From positions 310,001-374,000 of the forward strand of contig NZ_CP125298.1 in assembly GCF_030412785.1 (NCBI RefSeq): 64,000 nt of DNA, in the 5' to 3' direction. Position numbers and translations under genes: made by a program. This document shows positions 37,433 through 46,637 of this stretch, piece after piece. The DNA comes from Paraburkholderia sabiae. Its GTDB lineage: Bacteria; Pseudomonadota; Gammaproteobacteria; Burkholderiales; Burkholderiaceae. The notes under the pieces are model-generated. The model ran no database searches. It was not told the DNA's origin and saw nothing but the letters and a program-made list of their open reading frames with translations. Each line of letters opens with the position of its first letter. Within the stretch, counting starts at the first letter, position 1.

Positions 37433-38641
37433 TCAGTGAGCATGGTGAGCGGGTGGCGGCGCGCGCGGCAATGCGCCTGGCAGGAAGGTTTCGATGCAGA
37501 CCATGTGGCCCTTGCCGCAGACGGGGCAATCACGCAGGGACTTGCCGGTGAGCCGCTGGTAACGGTCTCGGTAGTCTTCGATCGGGTCGGGAATTTCGTC
37601 GGCAGGAGCCACGACGCCGAGCAGCCGGCGGCAGGTGGCCAGGCGGGCTGCCCGGTGGCAATTGGCCAGCAGGCCGTAGCTGCGAATGTGTTGGAAGCCG
37701 CCGGGCAGCACATGCAGCAGGAAGCGGCGGATGAATTCGTTGGCCTCGAGGGTCATGGTCTTCGTTGCGACGGGGTGTTTATAGTCTTTCCACCGGAAGG
37801 TGACGTGGCCGTCGTCGAAGTTGACCAGCCGGTTGTTCGAGATGGCCACGCGATGGGTATAGCGGCCCAGGTAGTCGAGCACGTGTCGGGCGTCGCCGAA
37901 CGGAGGCTTCGCGTAGACCACCCACTCCGCCTGTGCAGCCGGCGCGAGAAAGGCGGAGAATGCCTGAATGTTGACGAGCGGTTCAAGCTGGCCGTAGAAA
38001 TGCAGTGCGCCGGTATCGAAGGCGTGGCGCAACTGTTCAAGAAACAGTCGCCGGAACAGCCGCGAGAGCAGACGCACGGGCAGGAAGAATCCGGGACGGC
38101 AGGCAATCCAGTGTTCGCCGTCCGGGGTGATACCGCCGCCCGGTACCACGCAATGCACGTGCGGATGATGCTGCAGGTTTTGCCCCCAGGTATGCAGCAC
38201 TGTGATGAAGCCGATCTCGGCGCCCAGGTGTTTCGGATCGGCGGCGATCGTGCGCAGGGTTTCGGCGCTGGTTCGGAACAGGATGTCGTAGACCACCCGC
38301 TTGTTCTGAAAGGCGAGCGCTGCGATAGGCTCGGGCAACGTGAAGACCACATGGAAGTACTCGACCTCAGGCAGCAGTTCAGCCTGCCGGTGTTCGAGCC
38401 ATTGCGCGCGGGCGAGCGACTGGCACTTCGGGCAGGCGCGATGCCGGCACGAGTTGTAGGTGATGCGCTGGTGACCGCAGGCGTCGCATTGTTCGACATG
38501 CCCGCCGAGGGCCGCGGTGCGGCACAGCTCGATGGCGCTCATCGCACGCCGCTGGGCACGACTGAGCCCGTCGGCATGGGTCTGCCGGTACTGCGGGCCA
38601 GACTGGCGGAAGATGTCCGCCACCTCGAGCGCCACGTTCAT
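37433..38641 (-). CDS. IS91-family (Y2/HUH) transposase
   Basis: About 402 residues. N-terminal zinc-binding cluster CDACGHQR and CRHRACPKCQSLARAQW, then EYFHVVFTLPEPIAAL and HHPHVHCVVPGGG, the HUH-type His motif. LNRGYIGRYTH-like blocks follow (YLGRYTHRVAISNNRL) and the FRWKDYK tyrosine region. Starts at the ATG at 38641 (a GTG lies one codon earlier). It moves as single-stranded DNA by rolling circle. It follows the recombinase gene with a 9-bp gap. Confidence 0.9.
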   Translation of the reverse strand: MNVALEVADIFRQSGPQYRQTHADGLSRAQRRAMSAIELCRTAALGGHVEQCDACGHQRITYNSCRHRACPKCQSLARAQWLEHRQAELLPEVEYFHVVFTLPEPIAALAFQNKRVVYDILFRTSAETLRTIAADPKHLGAEIGFITVLHTWGQNLQHHPHVHCVVPGGGITPDGEHWIACRPGFFLPVRLLSRLFRRLFLEQLRHAFDTGALHFYGQLEPLVNIQAFSAFLAPAAQAEWVVYAKPPFGDARHVLDYLGRYTHRVAISNNRLVNFDDGHVTFRWKDYKHPVATKTMTLEANEFIRRFLLHVLPGGFQHIRSYGLLANCHRAARLATCRRLLGVVAPADEIPDPIEDYRDRYQRLTGKSLRDCPVCGKGHMVCIETFLPGALPRAPPPAHHAH

Positions 38642-38650
38642 CACCCGGGT

Positions 38651-39529
38651 TCAGAAATACTCGGGCGGACTGGGCGGAGGCTGCACGGGTTCAACGTGCG
38701 GCAGCAGATCAAAGGGGCTGGAGGTTTCACAGATGCTGCTGGTTGCCACTTTCAAGTACCTGGCCGTGGTCGAAAGGCTGCGATGGCCCATCAGCAGCTG
38801 GATCCTGCGGACATCGGTGCCACTCTCCAGCAGGTGGGTGGCGAAGGCGTGACGCAGCGAATGCGGGGTGATGGGTTTCTGGATGCCGCTGCGCTGCCGT
38901 GCGAGGTTGCACGCCCGTGCCACGGCAAACCGGGTGATCGGCTGGCCCGGGATGTCGCCCGGAAACAGCCACTCCCGTGGGTGAGCGTCGTGCCAGTACA
39001 CTCGGAGGATCTCGAGCAGCCGTGGCGAGAGCATTACATAGCGATCCTTACGGTTTTTACCCTGATTCACACGGATTACCATGCGCTGGCTGTCGATGTC
39101 GGTGACCTTTAGATGCACGACTTCCGACACCCGCAGCCCGGCGGCGTACGCGGTCATCAGGATGGTGCGCTGCTTGAGACTGGCGACCGACTCGAAGAAG
39201 GCGGTGATCTCCTCCAGGCTGAGGACGACCGGCAGTCTGAACGGCTTCTTGGGCAACGGGAAGTCCTCGTCGCTCCAGGGTCGCTTGAGCGTCACGCGGT
39301 AGAGGAAGCGCAGTGCGCCGATCGTTGGACCGAGGCTGCCGGGGGCCAGCTTGCGCTCCTCGCGAAGATGGATGAGCCACGCCCGGATCTCTTCGGGGCC
39401 GAGCAATTCTGGCGAGCGCTGGAAATGCCGGGAGAAACAGGATACCTGAATCAGGTAGGAATACTGGGTATTCTCCGTAAGGTTGCGGATCTGCATGTCA
39501 TGTAGCATGCGTTGGCGCAGTGGCGTCAT
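38651..39529 (-). CDS. IS91-associated tyrosine recombinase
   Basis: 292 residues from the ATG at 39529 (MTPLRQRMLHDMQIRNLTEN). XerC/D-like: YAAGLRVSEVVHLKVTDID (Arg), GIQKPITPHSLRHAFATHLL (HxxR), LMGHRSLSTTARYLKVA (His, Tyr). This gene precedes the transposase in one IS91 subgroup and may resolve its replication products. Confidence 0.9.
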   Translation of the reverse strand: MTPLRQRMLHDMQIRNLTENTQYSYLIQVSCFSRHFQRSPELLGPEEIRAWLIHLREERKLAPGSLGPTIGALRFLYRVTLKRPWSDEDFPLPKKPFRLPVVLSLEEITAFFESVASLKQRTILMTAYAAGLRVSEVVHLKVTDIDSQRMVIRVNQGKNRKDRYVMLSPRLLEILRVYWHDAHPREWLFPGDIPGQPITRFAVARACNLARQRSGIQKPITPHSLRHAFATHLLESGTDVRRIQLLMGHRSLSTTARYLKVATSSICETSSPFDLLPHVEPVQPPPSPPEYF

Positions 39530-39704
39530 GGCGAGCCTCCTGGAAGCAGTGGGTGGAATGCCCAACCGGGCGTTCACATACTGCTCCTGGCGATACCGCC
39601 CACCACCTTGCCGGGGTTCAGCGCCAGACAACCCTCTTCATGAAACGTCAGCCATGGACCTGTGCTCACCTCCCACTACCGCGTCAGCGGTTTAGTACAA
39701 GTCC

Positions 39705-39728
39705 AGTAACGTTTTGCACAACGTTACT
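39705..39728. repeat. 24-bp palindrome at IS91/istB junction
   Basis: AGTAACGTT and AACGTTACT (9-bp arms) around TTGCAC. It lies exactly where istB resumes (CTTGATGACCTG at 39727), so it is probably the stem-loop of an IS91 terminus (origin or terminator of rolling-circle transposition). Confidence 0.65.
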
Positions 39729-40035
39729 TGATGACCTGTCATATGCCCGGAAGGACCAGGCCGAAACCAGCGTGCTGTTCGAACTGATCGCCGAAAGATA
39801 CGAGCGTCGTAGCCTTCTGATCACCGCCAACCAGCCGTTCTCGGGCTGGAACGATGTGTTTCCGGATCCCGGTATGACCGTCGCTGCAATCGACCGGCTC
39901 GTCCATCATTCAACGATCTTCGAGATGAATGTCGAAAGCTACCGTCGTCGCACCGCCAGCGACAAACAGAACAGCCGGCGCCGACAATCATCCGGCGACA
40001 ATCAACAACAAGGAGCGACAACCATGACCGGATAA
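39727..40035 (+). pseudogene. istB: IstB helper ATPase, C-terminal part (IS21 element 2)
   Basis: LDDLSYARKDQAETSVLFEL, IAERYERRSLLITANQPFS and GWNDVFPDPGMTVAAIDRL, stop at 40035. The frame matches the N-terminal part ending at 33635; the LD codons occur on both sides. Confidence 0.88.
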
Positions 40036-40100
40036 CGACCGACAATCATCCCGGTCGACCGGCCAAGATGATTGTCGATAAACCGGCCATGCTGCTTGAC
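40036..40100. repeat. Right end of IS21 element 2
   Basis: Contains GACAATCATC and GATGATTGTCG units and GGTCGACCGGCC, ending CATGCTGCTTGACGC. The same terminus occurs alone at 14136-14196. It cuts the IS3 orfB that starts at 40505. Confidence 0.65.
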
Positions 40101-40505
40101 GCTATCTAGCTGGTTCGGCCGTGCCGCCTTGAACTGGCGATTGACCCGATCCAGTGGACGCGGGGCTATGGCATCAGGAACAGTCGTGCGAACACGCTTA
40201 CCTCGCATCACGCCGCGCAAACCCAGTTGCTTCATCAACCGTTCGACCGTGCAGCGCGCCACCGCAATACGCTCCCGGTTCATCTGCTTCCAGACTTTAT
40301 CGGCGCCGTAGACCTGCATGTTGGCCCGCCACACGCGCTCGATCTCCGGCCGCAGACGTTCGTCTCGGATTGCGCGAACAGAGCGCCGCGACGGATCCCG
40401 AAGCTGTGCGGCATGGCGTCGGTAGCCCGACGGGGCAATCCGCAAGACCTTGCAGATCGGCTCGACCCCGAAGGTGTCGCGATGCTGATCGATAAAGGCC
40501 TTCAG
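40100..40505 (-). pseudogene. IS3-family OrfB, N-terminal part
   Basis: [52 protein letters not shown] (HTH_21) and RPLDRVNRQFKAARPNQL, then truncated by the IS21 right end before the first catalytic Asp. It overlaps the orfA 3' end in the -1 frame. Confidence 0.85.
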
Positions 40506-40828
40506 GACTTGAAACGGCGGTCGAGCTCCGCCTGGGCGAAAAATGCGCTCGCGACCTTGAGAATCTCGTTGGCACGACGCAACTCCTTGACTTCGCGCTC
40601 CAGGGCCTTGAGGCGCTCGCGCTCGTCTGAGGTCACGCCATCGCGCTCACCGTGGTCGACCTGGTCGCGCTTGACCCACTCGTGCAGTGTCTGCCGTGTG
40701 CAGCCGATCATCGGAGCAATCGATTCGACCGCCGCCCACATCGACGGATGTTCGCTACGCTGCTCGCGCACCAGGCGCACTGCGCGCTCTCGGACTTCCG
40801 GGGAAAACTTCGTTACCTTCTTGTTCAT
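40502..40828 (-). CDS. IS3-family OrfA
   Basis: 108 residues, [42 protein letters not shown], leucine heptads [18 protein letters not shown]. The IS right end TGAACCGCCCCGGATTTTG is about 25 bp upstream (to 40879). OrfA is intact, but its OrfB is truncated. Confidence 0.9.
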   Translation of the reverse strand: MNKKVTKFSPEVRERAVRLVREQRSEHPSMWAAVESIAPMIGCTRQTLHEWVKRDQVDHGERDGVTSDERERLKALEREVKELRRANEILKVASAFFAQAELDRRFKS

Positions 40829-40879
40829 GGCTCCATTCTCTCAAGAGTTGGAGCCTCCACAAAATCCGGGGCGGTTCAT

Positions 40880-40987
40880 GGCCACCCGGACGTCAGCGGC
40901 CTTGGAAACGTCCGTTGGGTTGTCGAGCGTACGCATGCCTGGCTGCATCATTTCCGTCGTCTGCATGCTCGCATGACCGAGCCATAG
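40880..40987 (+). pseudogene. IS5-family transposase, C-terminal fragment
   Basis: GLGNVRWVVERTHAWLHHFR holds the catalytic E region (WVVERT) of an IS5 transposase. The frame stops at 40987 and begins at the IS3 end. Confidence 0.7.
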
Positions 40988-41077
40988 GGAGACTTCTCGC
41001 AGGTCTTTTGTCGCCTGCAGGACCGTTAGCGCTGAGGTATGCCGCCTATCTCTATCAAGAGATAGTTGACAGACGGC

Positions 41078-41180
41078 CCCGATGAGCCTGATGCATCACG
41101 GCGTCGATCTGACCGTGATCGCGCTCTGGCTCGGTCACGAGTCCTCCGAGACTACTCAGATCTATTACCGGCCGAAAGTT
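41078..41180 (+). pseudogene. Tyrosine recombinase, C-terminal fragment
   Basis: MSLMHHGVDLTVIALWLGHE, then SSETTQIYY, that is, the box II end, LGH and the catalytic tyrosine region. The frame then runs into the RIT4 end (TTTATGTGCAG). Upstream box I and HxxR are missing. Confidence 0.7.
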
Positions 41181-41304
41181 TTTATGTGCAGTGTCGAATC
41201 CAGCCCCCGATAGCAAAGGTCTCCTGTCGTAGAAACTCTACATAAAAGCTGGGCAGGATGGGAAGGCCCGCAGCCAAGAATCGGCGGGCTCAATCTCCGC
41301 AGTC

Positions 41305-42315
41305 CTACAGCGAATGCAGCCACTCGAGCAGCGTTTTGTTCTGCTGCCAGGACGGCATCTTTGGAAGCGACGTACCGTCGGTGGCTTTCTCGAGAGCCTT
41401 GCGCTTCATCTCAAGATTTGCACGAGCATAGATCTCGGTTGTCTTCACATCGACGTGACCGAGGAAGTCGCGGATGATCTCGAGCGGCACGCCACTTTGC
41501 AGCAGGTGCATTCCCTTTGTGTGTCTCAGACTGTGCGGACTTACCCGCTGCGTGAAGTCGGGGTGACTTCGTCGTACAGGAATCACATACTTCTGCAGGA
41601 GATACCGCACACCCGAGCGCGATAACCGTGTGCCGCGCCGGTTCTGGAAGAGTGGTTTGTCGGCGTGTTCAGGGGGATCGAGGTTGTTGTCGCGTCGATG
41701 CTGGCGTAGCAGTTCGACTGTCGAGTCCATCAGCGGCACGACGCGTAGCTTTCGCCCCTTTCCCATGAGCCGCACCTGCGATGGAGTATCCAGGCGCACG
41801 TCCCCGGCGTTCAGGTCAATCAACTCCTGCACCCGGGCACCGGTGTCATAGAGTACGCTCAACATCACTGCGTCCCGGCGGCCCTCAGTCGTACGTAGGT
41901 CCGGTTGAGCGAGAAGCTGAGCAAGGTATTCCCTGGAGAGGTAACCGACGCTGGGGCGCGGCTGTCGCCGCAGCGGAATGGCGAGGACCTGCTGGCATTG
42001 CGACAGTTGCTCGGGTACTTCCGACTGTACGTAGCGGAAGAACGCGTGCAACGCAGCGAGGCGATGATTCTGCGTGCGGACCGAAACGTGCCGGTCGTTG
42101 GTCAGGTGATCAAGGAATGCCTCGACCAGGGATACGTCGATTTGCGCCAGAGACAGACGCTCCAGTGCGATTCCCCGCACATCGCGACAGAATCGCAGCA
42201 GCAGGGTAAAGACGTCGCGATAAGCCTTGATCGTGTTGGGGCTCAGGTTGCGCTGGGCAGTCAGATGGTGCGTCAGGAAGCCGGTCACGAGCATTGAGAA
42301 ATCCGTTGGTTTCAT
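41305..42315 (-). CDS. RitC tyrosine recombinase (RIT4)
   Basis: 336 residues, MKPTDFSMLVTGFLTHHLTA. DTGARVQELIDLNAGDV (Arg), VSPHSLRHTKGMHLLQSG (HxxR), LGHVDVKTTEIYARANLE (His, Tyr), ending NKTLLEWLHSL. The start overlaps the ritB stop by ATGA. Intact. Confidence 0.9.
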   Translation of the reverse strand: MKPTDFSMLVTGFLTHHLTAQRNLSPNTIKAYRDVFTLLLRFCRDVRGIALERLSLAQIDVSLVEAFLDHLTNDRHVSVRTQNHRLAALHAFFRYVQSEVPEQLSQCQQVLAIPLRRQPRPSVGYLSREYLAQLLAQPDLRTTEGRRDAVMLSVLYDTGARVQELIDLNAGDVRLDTPSQVRLMGKGRKLRVVPLMDSTVELLRQHRRDNNLDPPEHADKPLFQNRRGTRLSRSGVRYLLQKYVIPVRRSHPDFTQRVSPHSLRHTKGMHLLQSGVPLEIIRDFLGHVDVKTTEIYARANLEMKRKALEKATDGTSLPKMPSWQQNKTLLEWLHSL

Positions 42316-43295
42316 GACTTATTCCTCCGCGGGATGACATCCCCAAAGGCGGCGTTAGTACGTGCCGTGATCTCCGGAAATAGTTCGGCAATCAGATGCA
42401 GGTAGGTCTGCGTTCCGGCAAGGGATTGATGTCCCATGTAGGTCGCCAGTACCGGGAGCTTCGCATTGAGGTCAGCTCCCTCCTGGCACCACCGAAGCAA
42501 CGCATGCACGGCATAGGCGTGACGAAGATCGTGTACGCGCGGCCCCTTGCCTCGACCGGGATGCGCGATTCCACAGCGCAGCGGCAGGTCCCGGAATACC
42601 CAATACACAGCTGAGAGGCTGTACGGGCCGCCGGATGGAGAGGAGAAGAAGTAGGCATCGGACGGGCGATCGCCCATGACTTGTGCGTAGGTTCGAAGGC
42701 GCTGTACCAGCGGCAAGGCTGGTGGGACGAGCCTGTCCTTCGAAAATTTGCCATCACGCACCGTCTGGATCCCCCGTTCGAGGTCCACATCGGCTACGCG
42801 CAGATGCAGCACCTCGCCAAGTCGCAGGCCGCAGCCATACAGTAGCCGGAACACTTCCGGCATGACGAGATGCCGCATTGGAGCGCGTGCAGTCGGTGTC
42901 AGCTGGTCGACCGCGTCGAACAACCGGCTGATCTCGGCGTGGGTCAGAATGCGTGGTGAGAAACCGTCGTCGTACTTTACCAGCAGCGATCGGTCCGGCA
43001 CATCGGCAGGATATCCCAACCGGCACATGAACAGGGCGAATTGGCGAACCGCGCAGATACGATGATAGTGGGTGCCCCTGCGCTCGTGGGGTTGTTTGGA
43101 AAGCCACTTGCGGCTGATGGAGCGCGGCAGCTCGCATTCCGATAGTGCTTCATCGCTCAGGAAGCGATCAATGCGAGCCAGCAAGCGAGCGGCCTCATCA
43201 TAGCGGTAACCACACGCCCGCTTCTCCTGAACAAACTGTTCCATGAGTGAGCCGACAGGACTTCGGAACTGCGCGTTGAATGATCTACTCGACAT
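42312..43295 (-). CDS. RitB tyrosine recombinase (RIT4)
   Basis: 327 residues, MSSRSFNAQFRSPVGSLMEQ. CGLRLGEVLHLRVADVD (Arg), VHDLRHAYAVHALLRWCQEG (HxxR), MGHQSLAGTQTYLHL (His, Tyr). Intact; the start overlaps the ritA 3' end. Confidence 0.9.
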   Translation of the reverse strand: MSSRSFNAQFRSPVGSLMEQFVQEKRACGYRYDEAARLLARIDRFLSDEALSECELPRSISRKWLSKQPHERRGTHYHRICAVRQFALFMCRLGYPADVPDRSLLVKYDDGFSPRILTHAEISRLFDAVDQLTPTARAPMRHLVMPEVFRLLYGCGLRLGEVLHLRVADVDLERGIQTVRDGKFSKDRLVPPALPLVQRLRTYAQVMGDRPSDAYFFSSPSGGPYSLSAVYWVFRDLPLRCGIAHPGRGKGPRVHDLRHAYAVHALLRWCQEGADLNAKLPVLATYMGHQSLAGTQTYLHLIAELFPEITARTNAAFGDVIPRRNKS

Positions 43296-43613
43296 GGCGC
43301 ACCTCTTCGGTGTTCAGCGCGGCAGTGCGTAGGGTTTCCACGTCGGCTCTGCGTAGATCAACGTCGACGTCGACGCCGCATGCCCCAGGATGTCGCCGAT
43401 GACTTGAAACGGCGTCTGTTCATGGAGCAGCCGTGTCGCGAGTGTGTGGCGAGCGAGTGCAAACCATGGCGTTGTGGAGCCCGAAAATGAATTCCGGCGA
43501 GGGCCTTCCAATACTCGACGATGTGATACAGGTTAGCAGTCTCACAGAAAGGTCGGAACGGCACATTCAATGTGAGGAACACTTCTCGACGTTCCGACTG
43601 AGGACGCCCCGAC
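43285..43613 (-). pseudogene. RitA tyrosine recombinase (RIT4), fragment
   Basis: Only the C-terminal third survives: FHLTL-like start, LYHIVEYWKAL, HGLHSL|RHTLATRLLHE, VIGDILGHAASTSTLIY and VETLRTAALNTEEV. Frameshifts near 43440 (between the HxxR residues) and 43350 break it. Its 5' side ends at the IS5 terminus. Confidence 0.75.
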
Positions 43614-43777
43614 CTTAGAGGGTGTTAGGAACTTTGAGCTAGGCCTGGTAGGCAGTATGACTTCCTGCGAGACAGAGGCTGGCCTGCCGCAACGAAATCA
43701 AACGCGGGTTAGCATTGCTGTCAGAGCCGCACGGTGCGGACGTGCCGCACCCGGCGATTTCCGACGCCGAGGCCAGC

Positions 43778-44908
43778 ATGGAACACGATAGCACTCTTTA
43801 CGTGGGTCTCGATGTCCATAAGGACTCGATCACGGTCGCGTATGCCATCGGAGCGGGCGAGGTTGAATTGCTCGGCAAGATCGGTACTACGCAGGCCGAC
43901 ATTGAGCGTTTGTGCAAGCGACTGCAATCCAAGGCGCGCCACATACGCGTCGTCTATGAGGCAGGCCCCTGTGGATACGGGCTTTACCGGCAGCTCATCC
44001 AGAAGGGATTCGAGTGCATGGTGTGTGCACCGTCGCTGATTCCCCGCAAGCCAGGGGAGCACATCAAGACTGACAGACGCGATGCCGTCAAGCTCGTCCG
44101 ATCGCTGCGTGCCGGCGACCTGTCGGCCGTCTACGTCCCCAGCGTCGACGATGAAGCATTCCGGGATCTGGCCCGCGCATGGGTGATTGCCAAAGACGAC
44201 CTGAAGCGGGCACGGCAACGGGTAAAAGCCTTTCTGCTCTCGCACAGCGTGCGTTACCCCCGTTCTGCCGACTGGGGGCCAGCGCACCGGCGCTGGCTGG
44301 GCGCATATAGCTTCGACAGTGCATGGCAGCAGTTCGCGTTTGAAGAGCTGCGTCGCGCGATTGAGGACCGGCTCGCACAATGTGACCGGCTGGAATCCGC
44401 GCTGCGTGAAGCGGTCACCAACTGGCGCTTCTATCCGGCCGTACTGGGCCTGCAGGCAATGCGCGGTGTCCAGTTCACCACGGCAGTGGGCATGCTCGCT
44501 GAGCTGGGAGATCTCTCGCGCTTCGTGCACCCACGCCAGTTGATGGCGTGGCTGGGCGTCACGCCATCTGAGCACTCATCGGGTGGCAAGCGCCGTCAGG
44601 GCAGCATCACGAAAAGCGGCAACAGTTATGCAAGAAAGCTGCTGGTAGAAGCCGCATGGAGCTACCGGCACCCTGCACGCGTGAGTCCCGATATCCAGCG
44701 TCGCCACGAAGGCCTGCCCAAACCGATTGTGGATCGAGCCTGGGACGCACAGGTACGCTTGTGCCGACGCTATCGCAAACTCGTCGCGCGCGGCAAGCAG
44801 AAGAATATCGCCGTAGTCGCAGTTGCCCGTGAACTCAGCGGATTCATCTGGGACATCTGCCGGCTCTCCTTGTCGCTGGCCATACCGCGCCAGACACAGA
44901 TGCCATGA
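43778..44908 (+). CDS. IS110-family transposase
   Basis: 376 residues from the ATG at 43778 (MEHDSTLYVGLDVHKDSITV). DEDD residues in GLDVHKDS, VYEAGPCGYGLYR and KTDRRDAVKLVRSL. C-terminal blocks: LQAMRGVQFTTAVGMLAELG and MAWLGVTPSEHSSGGKRRQG (serine loop). Intact. Confidence 0.92.
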   Translation: MEHDSTLYVGLDVHKDSITVAYAIGAGEVELLGKIGTTQADIERLCKRLQSKARHIRVVYEAGPCGYGLYRQLIQKGFECMVCAPSLIPRKPGEHIKTDRRDAVKLVRSLRAGDLSAVYVPSVDDEAFRDLARAWVIAKDDLKRARQRVKAFLLSHSVRYPRSADWGPAHRRWLGAYSFDSAWQQFAFEELRRAIEDRLAQCDRLESALREAVTNWRFYPAVLGLQAMRGVQFTTAVGMLAELGDLSRFVHPRQLMAWLGVTPSEHSSGGKRRQGSITKSGNSYARKLLVEAAWSYRHPARVSPDIQRRHEGLPKPIVDRAWDAQVRLCRRYRKLVARGKQKNIAVVAVARELSGFIWDICRLSLSLAIPRQTQMP

Positions 44909-45197
44909 TCTACAGCAATGCTACGCGACCGCATCCAACGTAACGACATGCGAAGGAGTTTCCTGAAGGCGACGTAGCCCGGCACACGAGTAACCCGCGA
45001 CCAGGGTAGGCAACGGATCTTCATCCGACTTGCGGTGGTAGGTAGCGGAAGGCTCATTGGGCGGATATCTGTAATGCGGTAGCCAACAACCCGCGGATAT
45101 CAGCTTGATCCACCGTCGAGATTTACTGCTACGTCGCCCTCAGGAAATTCAATATCAAAAACACAAAACCGATCCAATTGACATGGGAAGTCATATC
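44909..45197. ncRNA. IS110 right non-coding end, possible bridge RNA region
   Basis: About 290 bp between the IS110 stop and the precise element end, with no coding potential. IS110 elements carry a structured RNA in a non-coding end that pairs with donor and target. I infer that this, or the 127-bp left end, encodes it; I have not folded it. Confidence 0.3.
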
Positions 45198-45208
45198 ACC
45201 CTGGCGGA

Positions 45209-46015
45209 ATGAAAAAACGCAGGCCCTACCCAACGGATGTATCGGATGAAGAGTGGTACTTCGCCGCTCCGTACCTGACCTTGATGAACAAGGACGCACC
45301 GCAGCGCCGCTACGAACTGCGCGAGATGTTCAACGCGCTGCGCTGGATCGTACGTGCGGGAGCCCCATGGCGTTTGTTGCCCAATGATTTTCCGCCGTGG
45401 GAACTGGTCTACCAGCAGACGCAACGCTGGATTCAGGCGGGCTGCTTCGAGGCCATGGTGAGCGATTTGCGGTCGATCATCCGGGTCGCCCAGGACCGCC
45501 GTGGTCAACCCAGCGCGGTCATCCTCGATGGCCGTACGCTGCAGTCGACGTGCGAAAGGGGTGCACGTGCAGGCTACGACGGGTACAAACGCAAGAAAGG
45601 CAGCAAGGTACATATGGCGGTGGACACGTTGGGACAACTTCTCGCGGTGCATGTGACGCCGGCCAACGAGCAGGAGCGCGCGCAGGTTGGAGAACTGGCG
45701 CGTCAGGTTCAGCAGGCAACAGGCCAGACGGTCAAGGTGGCGTTCGCGGATCAGGGATATACCGGCGAAGAGCCCGCGCAGGCGGCGCTTGACGAAGGGG
45801 TTGAACTTCAGGTCATCAAGTTGCCAGAGGCGAAAAAGGGCTTTGTGCTGTTGCCGCGCCGCTGGGTGGTCGAGCGCAGCTTCGGCTGGCTCAACCGCTT
45901 CCGCCGACTGGCAAGAGACTACGAGCGATTACCCGAAACTCTGGCCGGCTTGCACTTCGTCGTATTCTCCGCGCTTATGCTTGTCCACTTTGCAACCTTC
46001 AGCAGAAGTGCCTAA
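45209..46015 (+). CDS. IS5-family transposase
   Basis: 268 residues, [23 protein letters not shown]4096-like N-terminus ([20 protein letters not shown]), catalytic AVILDGRTLQST (D), VKVAFADQGYTGEEP (D) and [19 protein letters not shown] (E). The start is 12 bp after the end of the IS110. Normal promoter distance to the IS end is disrupted, but the gene is intact and could mobilise the 347-bp derivative. Confidence 0.92.
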   Translation: MKKRRPYPTDVSDEEWYFAAPYLTLMNKDAPQRRYELREMFNALRWIVRAGAPWRLLPNDFPPWELVYQQTQRWIQAGCFEAMVSDLRSIIRVAQDRRGQPSAVILDGRTLQSTCERGARAGYDGYKRKKGSKVHMAVDTLGQLLAVHVTPANEQERAQVGELARQVQQATGQTVKVAFADQGYTGEEPAQAALDEGVELQVIKLPEAKKGFVLLPRRWVVERSFGWLNRFRRLARDYERLPETLAGLHFVVFSALMLVHFATFSRSA

Positions 46016-46025
46016 CACCCTCTAA

Positions 46026-46118
46026 GCGCCTCATGGCGATCCCCGGTGTCGGACCGCTTAGCGCGAGCGCAGCCGCTGCATTCCTAGGGCTGGTGCCGCG
46101 ACAGAGCGGCACTGGCGG
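46026..46118 (+). pseudogene. IS110-family transposase fragment
   Basis: RLMAIPGVGPLSASAAAAFL, then GLVPRQSGTGG. It is the core of the C-terminal domain only; it begins at the IS5 end and runs into a tandem decamer repeat. Confidence 0.7.
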
Positions 46119-46150
46119 GCGGTGGCGGGCGGTGGCGGGCGGTGGCGGGC
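46113..46150. repeat. Tandem GGTGGCGGGC decamer repeat
   Basis: Three perfect copies plus a 9-bp partial copy at the exact junction between the IS110 fragment and the intron fragment. Confidence 0.85.
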
Positions 46151-46151
46151 G

Positions 46152-46490
46152 CACTATACGCCAAAACTGAAGAAGCGCACGGCGTTATTGCGCAAGCTCA
46201 AGGAGGGGTTTCGGCGATACCAGTCGCAGCCGGTAGATCGGGTGGTAGAACTGATCAATCCGGTGTTACGCGGTTGGGTGAATTACTTCGCTGTTGGACA
46301 TTCCAGCGAGTGCTTCAGCTTCATCAAAGACTGGGTAGAAAAGAAGATCCGGCGCCACATGGGGCGCTCCCAGAATCGACGGGGCTTCGGCTGGAAGCGG
46401 TGGAGTAGGCGCTGGTTGTACGAGGAACTGAAGCTCTTCAACGGCTATCGTGTTCGTCGTGCTGCCGCACCGAAAGCGCGCCCAGCATGA
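46152..46490 (+). pseudogene. Group II intron maturase, C-terminal fragment
   Basis: Reads LREGFRRY-like KLKEGFRRYQSQPVDRVVEL, INPVLRGWVNYFAVGHSSEC and FIKDWVEKKIRRHMGRSQNR. This is the maturase (domain X) and C-terminal DNA-binding end of a LtrA-type protein. The reverse transcriptase part is absent, and I do not see a clear domain V downstream, so no functional intron remains. Confidence 0.8.
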
Positions 46491-46637
46491 TAGGTCCCAT
46501 AAATCTTGACATGAAGCAAACAGGAGAGCGTAGTGCCGGAAATCGGCCCGCTGCGTTCGACGTGGCGGGAGCTGGAAACGTGACCATGGTTGCCGGATTG
46601 CGGGCCATCGCGAAAGCGGTGGAATCACCACCGGCGC

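Larger units (their letters stand above)
41181..43613 (-). mobile_element. RIT element 4, truncated in ritA
   Basis: ritC and ritB are intact with an ATGA overlap. The end TTTATGTGCAGTGTCG at 41181 resembles RIT3 ends. The ritA end is cut at 43613 by the IS5 element, and its far terminus is not in the window. Confidence 0.8.
43651..45197 (+). mobile_element. IS110-family element in the IS5 leader
   Basis: About 1547 bp between CCTGGTA and ACCCTGGCGG of the IS5 left leader. One transposase (43778-44908), ~130 bp before it and ~290 bp after. Boundaries come from the uninterrupted sequence in the derivative at 8813-9159. Confidence 0.8.
43614..46025 (+). mobile_element. IS5-family element (parent of 8813-9159), split by IS110
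   Basis: Ends TTAGAGGGTGTTAGG and complement. Without the IS110 (43651-45197) it is ~865 bp. Comparison with the short derivative shows the uninterrupted leader CCTGGTACCCTGGCGG, which places the IS110 junctions. The transposase gene itself is whole. Confidence 0.85.

Noticed and set aside
37208..39112. 634-codon plus-strand open frame
   Set aside because: Mirror of the IS91 transposase and recombinase genes; composition shadow only.
43721..44575. 284-codon minus-strand frame
   Set aside because: Antisense shadow of the IS110 transposase.
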